From: Chitinophagales bacterium
GTDB taxonomy: Bacteria; Bacteroidota; Bacteroidia; Chitinophagales; Chitinophagaceae
Length of the DNA: 34,907 nt
Direction of reading: 5' to 3'
Assembly (NCBI GenBank): GCA_015654595.1
Contig: JAATGQ010000184.1
Span: 1-34,907 of the forward strand
Shown here: in pieces, positions 7,753 through 15,665 of the stretch
Layout: the number at the start of each line of letters is the position of its first letter
Numbering within the stretch: position 1 is the first letter of the stretch
The notes under the pieces: generated by a model
The model's input: the letters and a program-made list of their open reading frames with translations, nothing else
Database searches by the model: none
What the model was told of the DNA's origin: nothing
Made by a program: the position numbers and the translations under genes

Positions 7753-9120
7753 CTAATATTCCTCCCTGAACCGATGCACCATCTGCTCGATCTGACGACG
7801 CACCGCAGTGCCGCTGCCCATATAGTTATTGATCAGGACCGAGAACAGCAAAAGACGGTTCTTCCGGTCATAAAGATATCCACTGAGCGCAACCACACCC
7901 GACAGACTGCCGGTCTTTGCAAAAATGAAGCTGCTGTCTTGTTTATAATAGGCCGACAAGGTCCCCTTGCCGCCCGTTGGCAGAATGTTCTTCAGCCGTT
8001 CCAGTCCAAAATCTTTTTGCATCTTGTCCAGCACCCACACAAAATCCTGCGGCGTAAAAAGATCATTGCGGCTCAATCCGCATCCGTCAACCCATACGGG
8101 ACGCTGCGGCAATTCGCTAAAATCTGTCTTTAGCAGCGTATCGATGATCCGCGCATCGTTCATTCTCCCCAGGACATGGTTCGAGACCATCAACAAGGTC
8201 TGCTCCGCAAAAAAGTTATCGCTATTGTACATCATGGGACGAAACAGCGAATCCACGGGCCGGGAATAGATCACATGATAGTAGCCGGAACGGATACGGG
8301 ACTTAACCCCTACAGGACTGCCTGCCGTATCCTTCAGCAACGCAGCAGCCGAGTTGACGCCATCGGTGATAAAAGGCACATCCTGCTCTTTGCCGGTTTT
8401 GCCTTCCGTTATCTCGAAGACATTGGCATGATAATCCCGGCGGACAAAGAACTGCTGCTTGCTGGAATCGTTCGAAAACCGGACCGGCCAGCTGATATCG
8501 GGAATGGAATAAAAGGAAGCGGAAACGGAGTCGAATACCCAGCGGATATAGTTGCCGTAAATAGGGAACGGACTTCTCTCCTGCGCATAGTCATCATTGT
8601 AATCATCCCAGGCCCAGCCGCGTCCCAGCGGTTTATCCTGCCAGCTGCTGCCTGCCAGCCAGATTTTCCGGTGCGCTCGCTGCATAAATCGGATAACCGG
8701 CTGATCGGCGAAGGAGGGATGCAGAAAGGTCGGATCTCCCGTAGGCAGTATGAATAAGGCCGTGTCTGTCATCTGATAGCCGGCGCCCGCAATCGAATCA
8801 CCCAGGTATTTCATTCCCGCATAAAGGGAAAATAGTTTTACGTTGCTTGCCGGTATAAAGTATTTGTTCCCCTGGTAATTGATCTTGTTCTCCGATGTAG
8901 CCGGGTCGTACAACACAACTCCCACCTGGGCGCTTTGAAGACCGGGCAGCGTCAGCAATTGATCGACGGCGGAAAGGTGCTTGCTGCCTGACGGAGAAGC
9001 GCCAGAAACAGCCGTGCCGGCGGCCGCTGCCCCTGTAGTTGATCCGGTGGAGTGCGACGTCGAGCAGGACTGTATGCCAAGCGCCGACAAAAGCAGGAGT
9101 AGGATGGAATATTTCGACAT
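7753..9120 (-). CDS. dacB: D-alanyl-D-alanine carboxypeptidase/endopeptidase, PBP4 family (S13), lipoprotein
   Basis: This is a 455-residue penicillin-binding protein that trims or cleaves peptidoglycan cross-links in the periplasm. The three active-site motifs of family S13 are present: S92-N-V-K95 in FIPASNVKLFS, S300-D-N302 in MYNSDNFFAEQ, and K402-T-G in FAKTGSLSG. The N-terminus has a lipobox ending at Cys19 (LGIQSC), so it should be a lipoprotein, unlike soluble E. coli PBP4. A Ser/Thr/Gly/Ala-rich linker (20-48) follows. The length is normal for the family. It lies 32 nt upstream of nothing co-directional that is obviously related; the membrane-protein gene begins 137 nt downstream. 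The motifs make the assignment firm, though substrate preference is inferred. Confidence 0.92.
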   Translation of the reverse strand: MSKYSILLLLLSALGIQSCSTSHSTGSTTGAAAAGTAVSGASPSGSKHLSAVDQLLTLPGLQSAQVGVVLYDPATSENKINYQGNKYFIPASNVKLFSLYAGMKYLGDSIAGAGYQMTDTALFILPTGDPTFLHPSFADQPVIRFMQRAHRKIWLAGSSWQDKPLGRGWAWDDYNDDYAQERSPFPIYGNYIRWVFDSVSASFYSIPDISWPVRFSNDSSKQQFFVRRDYHANVFEITEGKTGKEQDVPFITDGVNSAAALLKDTAGSPVGVKSRIRSGYYHVIYSRPVDSLFRPMMYNSDNFFAEQTLLMVSNHVLGRMNDARIIDTLLKTDFSELPQRPVWVDGCGLSRNDLFTPQDFVWVLDKMQKDFGLERLKNILPTGGKGTLSAYYKQDSSFIFAKTGSLSGVVALSGYLYDRKNRLLLFSVLINNYMGSGTAVRRQIEQMVHRFREEY

Positions 9121-9155
9121 AAGGTCTCGTTTGACAGTAAATTAATGAAAAGAGA

Positions 9156-10292
9156 TCAGCTTCTTTCCTGGGCCCGCAGCCATCTTTCGGGAATCTCATT
9201 GCTGCTGGCCAGCAGATAATCACGATAGGAGCAGGCGATGTATTTGTTGTCGGGCAGCTGCATCCACCAGCGCTGCGTTCTGCGGCTTTGCAGAAATGTC
9301 GTCTCCACTTCGGCAAAAGCGGTGCGGTATTCGATAAACAGGTCCCGCTCCGCCAGCGGCGCTTCCCGCCGTCCCCTGCTCTTGCCGTCGATGAGATACC
9401 AGAGCATCTGGCTGATCTGGCGGGCAGTCAGCTGACCCTGATCCCTGGAGGACATATAACCATAAATGCCAACGGTATTGACATTGGGACTAAGACCGGC
9501 ATAACGCATGAGGATACAGGCTTCTTCGCCGTTAAAGCCGTTTGGCGCCAGCTGATTTGCCGGGGCAAACGAATGGGCAAGAGCGGAAATATCGAAGCTG
9601 AACAAATGTGAATTGCGGATGACCGGCTCCATTTCTTCGATATTGTCTTTTACGCTGCCAAGCCGAAAACAGTCAAAACGCAGTTTATCCATCGTTTGTA
9701 ACATATGCGGATGGACATAATAGCTTTGAAACCCGATATGATTATAGTGATGGATATAATTGGGCTCTCCGGTAAGCATTTCCATCAGGAAATTATCACT
9801 CCGGTTTCGGGAGTCAATATCCAGATCGATAAGAGCATCGACACAGGTCGCTTCGATAATGTGCTTTTTATCGGAATAGGTATAGTACTGGGCAAGCGTC
9901 AGGTCGTGTGAGCCGCCGAGGATAACGACGGTTTTGCCGATGCCCGTCAGCTCGCGCAAGACGGTCTTCAGGGCAGCATAGGTATCGCCAAGGCCGGCGC
10001 CAGCCCTGATATTGCCGGCATCGGCCAGCCGGATGTCGGGATGCCAGTAGAAGAGTTGATAAAATTGTTCGCGGATCGCGTTTGGACCGCCGGCATCCTT
10101 TCGGTCGGGCCCCATACCCCTTACCTCTTCACAACCTACAAGGATAAGGTCGGCCTCATAGAGATCGGGAAAAGTTTCGTCATAGGCGTCGATCAGTTTA
10201 CCGATCTGGCCATCCTTATAGCCCTGATCCTGGGATATTTCGGCCAGATTGATCGGTTCAAGAAAGTCGCTTATATGCAGGTTGGGAGACAT
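9156..10292 (-). CDS. Arginase/formimidoylglutamase-family protein with altered metal ligands
   Basis: The 378-residue protein has the ureohydrolase fold signatures: VILGGSHDLT (H129), then the DAHxD-like site, then the SxDxDxxDP-like site. The second reads D156-L-D-I-D160 (His replaced by Asp) and the third reads S232-F-D234-I-S236 (second Asp replaced by Ser), so the usual binuclear Mn site looks changed. Related proteins are widespread in Bacteroidota, from memory, and often annotated as formimidoylglutamase (histidine degradation), but no other hut gene is nearby. I chose the ATG at 10292. A TTG at 10313 would put the start inside the -7 promoter box. It is divergent from pheS. Catalytic activity cannot be assumed. 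Confidence 0.8.
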   Translation of the reverse strand: MSPNLHISDFLEPINLAEISQDQGYKDGQIGKLIDAYDETFPDLYEADLILVGCEEVRGMGPDRKDAGGPNAIREQFYQLFYWHPDIRLADAGNIRAGAGLGDTYAALKTVLRELTGIGKTVVILGGSHDLTLAQYYTYSDKKHIIEATCVDALIDLDIDSRNRSDNFLMEMLTGEPNYIHHYNHIGFQSYYVHPHMLQTMDKLRFDCFRLGSVKDNIEEMEPVIRNSHLFSFDISALAHSFAPANQLAPNGFNGEEACILMRYAGLSPNVNTVGIYGYMSSRDQGQLTARQISQMLWYLIDGKSRGRREAPLAERDLFIEYRTAFAEVETTFLQSRRTQRWWMQLPDNKYIACSYRDYLLASSNEIPERWLRAQERS

Positions 10293-10303
10293 GAATACGT
10301 GTT

Positions 10304-10337
10304 TTTGGGACAAACCTATGGAAATAAATTATCTTTG
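10304..10337 (+). promoter_or_regulatory. Promoter of pheS, probably giving a leaderless mRNA
   Basis: TTTG at 10304-10307 is followed after 22 nt by TATCTTTG at 10330-10337, an exact -7 box. Only four bases (CAAC) separate the box from the pheS ATG at 10342. Transcription would therefore begin at or within a base or two of the start codon. Confidence 0.7.
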
Positions 10338-10340
10338 CAA
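10311..10340 (-). promoter_or_regulatory. Promoter of the arginase-like gene
   Basis: On the minus strand TTG (10340-10338) is followed after 19 nt by TAGGTTTG (10318-10311), an exact match to the Bacteroidota promoter form. The ATG at 10292 begins 18 nt past the box. The site is interleaved with the pheS promoter on the other strand. Confidence 0.7.
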
Positions 10341-10341
10341 C

Positions 10342-11373
10342 ATGGAGCAATTGTTACAGCAAATCGAACAGTACAAAAAAGAAATCGCTTCCATTGTGCC
10401 TGACGGAGCAGACGCTCTCGAAGCCTACCGTATCCGCTTTCTTGGCACAAAGGGTATCGTCAAGGGTTTGTTTGGCGAAATGAAGAGTGTCCCCGGCGAT
10501 CAGAAAAAGGAATTCGGCCAGATCCTCAATGAATTCAAGCAATTGGCAGAAGCCAGATACGAGGACTGGAAGAATAGCCTTGGAACCGGCGCTTCAGGTA
10601 ATGCAGCATCCATCGATCTCTCCCTTCCTGCAGATACGCTTCCGCTGGGCACGCATCATCCGATCACTTTGGTACGCGATCAGATCGTCCGCATCTTTGG
10701 ACGGCTGGGATTCTCAGTTGCCGAAGGCCCTGAGATCGAAGACGACTGGCACAATTTCACCGCGCTCAACCTGCCCGAAAATCATCCTGCCCGCGACATG
10801 CAGGATACATTCTATATCAACCAGAACCCAGACTGGCTTCTGCGTACACATACCAGCAGCGTTCAGGCCCGGACGATGGAAAGCCAAAAGCCGCCCATCC
10901 GGATCATCTGCCCGGGAAGGGTTTATCGGAATGAAACGATCAGCGCCCGCGCGCACTGTTTCTTCCACCAGACCGAAGGCTTGTATATAGACGAGAACGT
11001 ATCTTTTGCCGACCTGAAACAGACCCTGTATTTCTTTGTACAGCAAATGTTCGGGAAAGACGTCAAGGTTCGTTTCCGCCCTTCTTATTTTCCTTTTACG
11101 GAGCCCAGCGCCGAAATGGATATTTCCTGCCTGATCTGCGGCGGCAGCGGCTGCAGTGTTTGCAAGCATACCGGTTGGGTAGAGATCCTGGGCAGCGGGA
11201 TGGTACATCCGAAATTGCTCGAAAACTTTGGTATCGACCCCAATAAATACACCGGGTTCGCCTTCGGAATGGGAGTCGAACGGATCTGTCAGCTCAAATA
11301 CCGCGTCAACGACCTGCGCCTGTATTCACAGAACGACGTCCGCTTCCTCCGACAGTTTACCGGGGCGGTATAA
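10342..11373 (+). CDS. pheS: Phenylalanine-tRNA ligase alpha subunit
   Basis: This is the catalytic subunit of the heterotetrameric class II synthetase that charges tRNA-Phe. The 343-residue product starts MEQLLQQIEQYKKEIA, a coiled-coil tRNA-contacting arm, and longer starts would cross the promoter. Class II motif 2 is seen at RVYRNETISARAHCFFHQTEG (about 193-213; split here only for description) and motif 3 at GFAFGMGVERI near the C-terminus. A C-X2-C-X4-C-X2-C cluster (CLICGGSGCSVC) precedes motif 3 and could bind zinc. The beta-subunit gene pheT is not in the window. The next gene begins 9 nt downstream and is probably cotranscribed, although it has no obvious link to translation. Confidence 0.97.
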   Translation: MEQLLQQIEQYKKEIASIVPDGADALEAYRIRFLGTKGIVKGLFGEMKSVPGDQKKEFGQILNEFKQLAEARYEDWKNSLGTGASGNAASIDLSLPADTLPLGTHHPITLVRDQIVRIFGRLGFSVAEGPEIEDDWHNFTALNLPENHPARDMQDTFYINQNPDWLLRTHTSSVQARTMESQKPPIRIICPGRVYRNETISARAHCFFHQTEGLYIDENVSFADLKQTLYFFVQQMFGKDVKVRFRPSYFPFTEPSAEMDISCLICGGSGCSVCKHTGWVEILGSGMVHPKLLENFGIDPNKYTGFAFGMGVERICQLKYRVNDLRLYSQNDVRFLRQFTGAV

Positions 11374-11382
11374 AAAAAGACT

Positions 11383-12234
11383 ATGCTCAAATCAATCTGC
11401 GTTTGTGGCGCCGGCACGATGGGCAGCGGAATCGCCCAGGTTGCCGCCATGGGAGGGTTTAGGACCCTGCTCTACGATGTTGATCCTGCTATGGTGCAGA
11501 AAGGTCGTACGGGCATCGAAAAAAGCCTGCACACCCTGACAGAAAAAAAGAAATTAACACCGGAGGAAAAGACAGCTATTCTCGAACGGCTGTCTTTTTC
11601 TTCAACCGACGCCGACTGCATCGCCGATCTTGTGATCGAAGCGATCGTAGAGAAACCGGAAGCCAAACAAGCCCTCTTCCTCCGGCTTGCCGAACTCAAC
11701 ACATCCACGACAATCCTTGCTTCCAATACATCGTCCTTATCGCTTACCGCCCTTGCCCGGGAGATACCCGGCCCTGACAGGTTTATCGGAATGCACTTTT
11801 TCAATCCGGCGCCGCTGATGAAGCTGGTAGAGGTCGTTACGACTGATCAGACTTCCGCGGCAACGGCAGCAGCCATCACCCATCTGGCAAAACTGATGGG
11901 AAAAATTCCGGTCCTCTGTAAAGACGCGCCGGGATTTATCGTCAACCACGTTGCCCGCCCCTTCTATCTCGAAGCGCTTCGGCTACTGGAAGAAGGTATT
12001 GCAGATATGGAAACGATCGATACGCTGATGGAAAATATGGGATTCCGGATGGGTCCTTTCCGGCTGATGGACCTTATCGGCAACGACATCAACTACGCTG
12101 TCAGCTGCTCCGTTTTTGAAGCGATGGGCAGGCCTCAACGACTGAAGCCCTCCCCCCTACAGGCTCAAAAAGTGGCCGAAGGAAAGCTGGGCAGAAAGAC
12201 AGGACAGGGATATTACCGGTATGATACCGTATAA
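11383..12234 (+). CDS. 3-hydroxyacyl-CoA (3-hydroxybutyryl-CoA) dehydrogenase
   Basis: A 283-residue NAD(P)-dependent dehydrogenase that interconverts 3-hydroxyacyl-CoA and 3-ketoacyl-CoA in fatty-acid or butanoate metabolism. The N-terminal Rossmann motif CGAGTMGSG has glycines at 9, 11 and 14. The catalytic pair is His138 in GMHFFNPAP and Glu150 in KLVEVV, with SNTSSL at 114-119. The C-terminal dimerisation domain is full length, including GFRMGPFRLMDLIG and the closing GRKTGQGYYRY. It follows pheS after 9 nt and precedes the SDR gene by 44 nt, so all may be read together. The single-domain size favours a short-chain (PaaH/Hbd-type) enzyme over a trifunctional fatty-acid oxidation protein. 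Confidence 0.93.
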   Translation: MLKSICVCGAGTMGSGIAQVAAMGGFRTLLYDVDPAMVQKGRTGIEKSLHTLTEKKKLTPEEKTAILERLSFSSTDADCIADLVIEAIVEKPEAKQALFLRLAELNTSTTILASNTSSLSLTALAREIPGPDRFIGMHFFNPAPLMKLVEVVTTDQTSAATAAAITHLAKLMGKIPVLCKDAPGFIVNHVARPFYLEALRLLEEGIADMETIDTLMENMGFRMGPFRLMDLIGNDINYAVSCSVFEAMGRPQRLKPSPLQAQKVAEGKLGRKTGQGYYRYDTV

Positions 12235-12278
12235 CCAACGACTGGATAAAACCGGCATAGAAAAATAATCAAGCGCGG

Positions 12279-13295
12279 ATGAATCATCTCAATGAAAAGG
12301 GCAGGGTACTGGTAACAGGCGGCACGGGTTTCCTGGGTGCTTATATTATCCAGCAGTTAGTACAGGAAGGGTATCCCGTTCGCGCCATACGCCGCGGCGA
12401 TACGGAGCCATTCTTCATCCCCGCCGATATCCGCAGCAAGGTAGAATGGGTCCCCGGCGATATCCTCGACGTGATAGGCCTGGAAGAGAATATGCAGGAC
12501 GTGGACGCTGTTATCCATGCTGCAGCAATGGTCTCTTTTACAAAAAAGAGCCGGCCAGCCCTCTTTCAGGTCAATATAGAAGGGACCGCCAATGTCGTCA
12601 ACGCAGCACTAAACAGCTCCGTCCGACGTTTTATACATATCAGCAGCGTAGCAGCCCTCGGCCGGACCGGACAGGGGGAAAAGGTTACGGAAGAAAAGAA
12701 ATGGAGCGACTCGAAATGGAATACCAGCTATGCCATTAGTAAATTTTATGGCGAAATGGAAGTCTGGCGGGGTTTTGGAGAAGGATTATCCGGCGTGATC
12801 CTAAATCCCGGCACCATTCTCGGTTACGGGGACTGGCATCATTCCAGCTGCGCGCTGTTTCGGAATGCCTATGAAGAATTTCCCTGGTATACCGAAGGCG
12901 TGAATGGATTCGTGGATGTCCGGGACGTAGCCAAGACAGCCGTGGACCTGCTTCAATCATCCCTTACGGGAGAACGTTTTATCGTCAACGGCGATAACTG
13001 GTCTTTCCGGAAGCTCTTCGAGACGATGGCCGACAACCTGGGCAAAAAACGCCCCTCACGGAAAGCATCACCTTTTTTGGGCGGCATCGCGTGGAGAATC
13101 GCAAAGATCAAAAGTCTTATTTCCGGCCGGCCAGGTCTGCTGACAAAAGAAAGCGCCCGTATCGCCCAAAGCAAGACCTTTTTCGACAATAGCAAGATCC
13201 TGCAGACCCTTCCTGAATTCCGTTTCACTGCGTTGGAAGAGACCATCCGGGAAGCCTGTCAGGCCTATCTGAGCAATCTCAATACCTTAAAATGA
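12279..13295 (+). CDS. NAD(P)-dependent epimerase/dehydratase (extended SDR)
   Basis: The 338-residue protein is an extended short-chain dehydrogenase. The nucleotide-binding motif is VTGGTGFLG (12-20), and HAAA occurs at 80-83. The catalytic Ser is in HISSVAALG (120-128), followed by Y151-A-I-S-K155. The sequence resembles the dihydroflavonol-4-reductase-like group common in Bacteroidota, whose natural substrates are mostly unknown; GDWHHSSCALF and the C-terminal half would form the substrate pocket. The stop codon overlaps the next start by 4 nt (ATGA), which implies translational coupling with the secreted protein downstream. I cannot name a substrate. Confidence 0.88.
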   Translation: MNHLNEKGRVLVTGGTGFLGAYIIQQLVQEGYPVRAIRRGDTEPFFIPADIRSKVEWVPGDILDVIGLEENMQDVDAVIHAAAMVSFTKKSRPALFQVNIEGTANVVNAALNSSVRRFIHISSVAALGRTGQGEKVTEEKKWSDSKWNTSYAISKFYGEMEVWRGFGEGLSGVILNPGTILGYGDWHHSSCALFRNAYEEFPWYTEGVNGFVDVRDVAKTAVDLLQSSLTGERFIVNGDNWSFRKLFETMADNLGKKRPSRKASPFLGGIAWRIAKIKSLISGRPGLLTKESARIAQSKTFFDNSKILQTLPEFRFTALEETIREACQAYLSNLNTLK

Positions 13296-14386
13296 CATCC
13301 ATGAAAAATTGGAACAGGTTTCTGAAGCTGACCGCGCTTCTTCTTACCCTTACCCTGCACGGCTTCAGCCAGGAAAAAACCTTCCCCATCGATGGACGCG
13401 TTACCGATCCATCCGGACAACCCCTTAGCGGCGCCTCGGTCTTCTGCCAGAATACAACGGTCGGAACCTTAACAAGATCTGACGGCGGATTCCACCTTCG
13501 TCTCGCCACGGGCGGTTACGACCTGGTCATCTCTTATACTGGTTATGAAACACAGGTTATCCGTATCGGAAAGGACCATAAGGATACTGACTCGATCAAT
13601 GTTCAACTAAAAGAGCAGGACAAAAGCATGGAACAGGTGGTTGTTGCCGGCAGCGCCGAAGTCGCCGACGGATGGGATAAATACGGTCAGTTCTTCATCG
13701 ACCACTTTATCGGAACTACTCCCAATGCATCCAGCTGTACGCTGGAGAACAAGGAAGTATTAAAATTCTACTTCTATAAAAAAAGGAACAAGCTGCGGAT
13801 AAAGGCTGCTTCCCCGCTGATCGTCGACAACAATGCCCTCGGCTATAAGATCCACTATCAGCTGGATTCTTTTGTATACGAATACAATTCCAATATCAGC
13901 ACCTATACCGGCTATCCCCTTTTTGAAGAAATGCAGGGCACGCCAGAACAACAGGACACCTGGAAACAAAACCGGCTGGACGCCTATGTCGGCTCCCGTC
14001 TACATTTTGTCCGCAGCTGGTATGACAGCACCCTGAAAGACGAGGGGTTTGTATTGGAATTTGCGGACAGCACAAACCTCAATAAATTCAAAAAACTCGA
14101 GGACCCCTACAGCGCGAATTTCTATTCCGTCGACAGCGGCGACGTACAGATCGACCTGCCCGGCAGACTCCGGGTCAGCTATACTAAATTGGAACCGGAC
14201 AGGAAATACCTGGTAGAAAATAAATATCCGCTGACGACAAGGATACAGATCTCCGCGATCGATATCGCCAACAGCTTCGTTATCGAACAAAACGGGTATT
14301 TTTACGATCAGTCGGATATCACCAACATCGGCTACTGGGCATGGAAAAGGCTGGCAGAGTTGCTCCCTTACGATTATAATCCCTGA
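13292..14386 (+). CDS. Secreted protein with carboxypeptidase-like regulatory domain, function unknown
   Basis: A 364-residue exported protein. The ATG at 13292 overlaps the preceding stop (ATGA); an ATG at 13301 giving MKNWNRFLKLTALLL is an equally good start for the signal peptide, which ends near HGFS-Q. Residues 33-110 form a carboxypeptidase-regulatory-like beta-sandwich (DGRVTDPSGQPLSGASV, then GGYDLVISYTGYETQVIRI) of the sort that begins SusC-type receptors. There is no TonB plug or barrel. The remaining 240 residues are rich in Tyr and Asp, look beta-rich, and contain no motif I know. It is probably an envelope or surface protein. Confidence 0.75.
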   Translation: MTSMKNWNRFLKLTALLLTLTLHGFSQEKTFPIDGRVTDPSGQPLSGASVFCQNTTVGTLTRSDGGFHLRLATGGYDLVISYTGYETQVIRIGKDHKDTDSINVQLKEQDKSMEQVVVAGSAEVADGWDKYGQFFIDHFIGTTPNASSCTLENKEVLKFYFYKKRNKLRIKAASPLIVDNNALGYKIHYQLDSFVYEYNSNISTYTGYPLFEEMQGTPEQQDTWKQNRLDAYVGSRLHFVRSWYDSTLKDEGFVLEFADSTNLNKFKKLEDPYSANFYSVDSGDVQIDLPGRLRVSYTKLEPDRKYLVENKYPLTTRIQISAIDIANSFVIEQNGYFYDQSDITNIGYWAWKRLAELLPYDYNP

Positions 14387-14403
14387 TCCTCCGATACAAA
14401 AAA

Positions 14404-14432
14404 CGCCGGTCAGGAAATTATCCTGACCGGCG
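14404..14432 (-). terminator. Intrinsic terminator between convergent genes
   Basis: A perfect 12-bp stem (CGCCGGTCAGGA with TCCTGACCGGCG) closes a 5-nt loop. On the minus strand it runs into TTTTTTG, so it mainly terminates lpxD. It may also stop the rightward transcript. Confidence 0.85.
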
Positions 14433-14456
14433 CTGCATTATAAGGGTGTTGAACCC

Positions 14457-15398
14457 TTAGCCCATTACTTTCTTCCACAATTCGGGAATACGTTTTATCC
14501 AGACCAGCTCTTTTTTCTTGACCATAGCATCTTCTGCAGGATAACCAAAGTAGATCTTGCCGCCTTGAAGCGAAGAAGGTACGCCGCTTTGCGCCAGTAC
14601 GACAGCATTATCGCCGATTTTAAGTGTTTTGCTTACCCCCACCTGACCCCATAGAACAACGCCATTTCCGATCTCCACTGCGCCGGCAATGCCGACTTGC
14701 GCGGCGAACAGGCAATTTTTACCGGTGACTGTATCGTGACCCATATGGATCATATTATCCAGCTTGGTTCCGGCGCCAATGATCGTATCATGCGTTACCC
14801 CGCGGTCGATAGTGCAGCCCGCGCCGATCTCGACGAAGTTCTGGATGATGACACGGCCGCAGCTTTCCATTTTCCTGTACCAGACCTCGCGATACTTTTT
14901 GGTGTTGTAATAAAATGCATCCGATCCAATGACCGTACCCGCCTGGATGATCACGTTGTCGCCGATGATACAATGGTCGAGAATGGTTACGTTCGGATGG
15001 ATCACACAATTCTTTCCGATCGTCACATGATGACCGACAAACACGTTCGGATAGATATAAGTACCCTCGCCGATGACGGCAGAATCGCTGATCGATTTTG
15101 TCGCAGGCTCGAAGGGACGAAAATGACGTACGATCCTTAAATAGGCTTCGAAAGGTTGCTCGACAACCAGCAAAGCCTTGCCAGACGGCACTTCTACTGC
15201 TTTATTGATAATGATGAACGAAGCTGCTGACTCGATACAGGTGTTATAATATTTGGGATGATCAACAAAAACGAGATCGCCTTTTTCTACTTTATGGATC
15301 TCATTGATACCTGTTGCCTGACCACTTTTATTGCCGATCAATTCGGCCCCCAGAAAGTCCGCCAGCCATTCAACAGATACGGGAGAAGGAAATTGCAT
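14457..15398 (-). CDS. lpxD: UDP-3-O-acylglucosamine N-acyltransferase (LpxD-type)
   Basis: This enzyme adds the N-linked hydroxyacyl chain in lipid A synthesis. The 313-residue product from the ATG at 15398 (MQFPSPVSVEWLADFLGA) has the LpxD N-terminal domain, then hexapeptide repeats forming a left-handed beta-helix (about 100-280), and a C-terminal helix. The catalytic His is probably in NMIHMGHDTVTG, aligning with the usual NLVQIAHN-type segment. A TTG at 15416 would place the start within the -7 box, so it is rejected. Bacteroidota often carry more than one LpxD homologue, and this copy is not beside lpxC-fabZ or lpxA. It could therefore be a paralogue with a different acyl or sugar substrate. 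Confidence 0.85.
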   Translation of the reverse strand: MQFPSPVSVEWLADFLGAELIGNKSGQATGINEIHKVEKGDLVFVDHPKYYNTCIESAASFIIINKAVEVPSGKALLVVEQPFEAYLRIVRHFRPFEPATKSISDSAVIGEGTYIYPNVFVGHHVTIGKNCVIHPNVTILDHCIIGDNVIIQAGTVIGSDAFYYNTKKYREVWYRKMESCGRVIIQNFVEIGAGCTIDRGVTHDTIIGAGTKLDNMIHMGHDTVTGKNCLFAAQVGIAGAVEIGNGVVLWGQVGVSKTLKIGDNAVVLAQSGVPSSLQGGKIYFGYPAEDAMVKKKELVWIKRIPELWKKVMG

Positions 15399-15413
15399 GG
15401 TATAAAATTTTCG

Positions 15414-15421
15414 CAAAGGTA
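15414..15421 (-). promoter_or_regulatory. -7 promoter box for lpxD
   Basis: The minus strand reads TACCTTTG, an exact TAnnTTTG match, 15 nt before the lpxD ATG. No TTG was found at the usual distance upstream. Confidence 0.6.
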
Positions 15422-15517
15422 GGCCGAAGGGCGTGAATCATCATCCTTTTCCACAGGTCAAAAAAAAATGTGAATAAAATTTGTTGGAAAATTTTTTCAG
15501 ATAGAGAAAATTATTTT

Positions 15518-15525
15518 TAATATTG
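15518..15525 (+). promoter_or_regulatory. Candidate -7 box for the intergenic small RNA
   Basis: TAATATTG matches TAnnTTTG at five of six fixed bases. It lies at the end of a very A+T-rich block and four bases before the GGGAAA hairpin at 15530. No well-spaced TTG is visible upstream. Confidence 0.4.
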
Positions 15526-15529
15526 TGTA

Positions 15530-15603
15530 GGGAAATTTATTTCCCGGTACTTACTAACCCATTCATATATTGAAAGCCCGGTGTCCACACCGGGCTTTTT
15601 GTT
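15530..15603 (+). ncRNA. Probable free-standing small RNA, about 70-75 nt
   Basis: In the 267-nt gap between divergent lpxD and the pseudouridine synthase gene there is a strong + strand terminator that neither protein gene can use. Upstream of it is a short hairpin (GGGAAA, loop TTTA, TTTCCC; 15530-15545) just after a -7-like box, then a single-stranded A/T/C-rich linker (15546-15572), then the terminator stem. The order of 5' hairpin, open linker and terminator is that of a bacterial small RNA. The downstream gene has its own -7 box at 15641, which argues against a simple attenuated leader but does not exclude it. I see no match to tmRNA, 6S, SRP RNA or a known riboswitch. Confidence 0.5.
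15573..15603 (+). terminator. Strong intrinsic terminator of the intergenic small RNA
   Basis: A perfect 12-bp stem (AAAGCCCGGTGT with ACACCGGGCTTT) has only CC between its arms, so in practice a small loop. It is followed by TTGTTT. The minus strand has no T-tract, so it acts rightward. Confidence 0.85.
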
Positions 15604-15640
15604 TGCTCACCGGTTCTTTTTTATTAAATACAAGTCTCAA

Positions 15641-15648
15641 TAACTTTG
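15641..15648 (+). promoter_or_regulatory. -7 promoter box for the pseudouridine synthase gene
   Basis: TAACTTTG is an exact TAnnTTTG match, 17 nt before the GTG start at 15666. It supports that start over the longer frame, which would read through the small-RNA terminator. Confidence 0.6.
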
Positions 15649-15665
15649 AGCAGATACGCTGGAAC

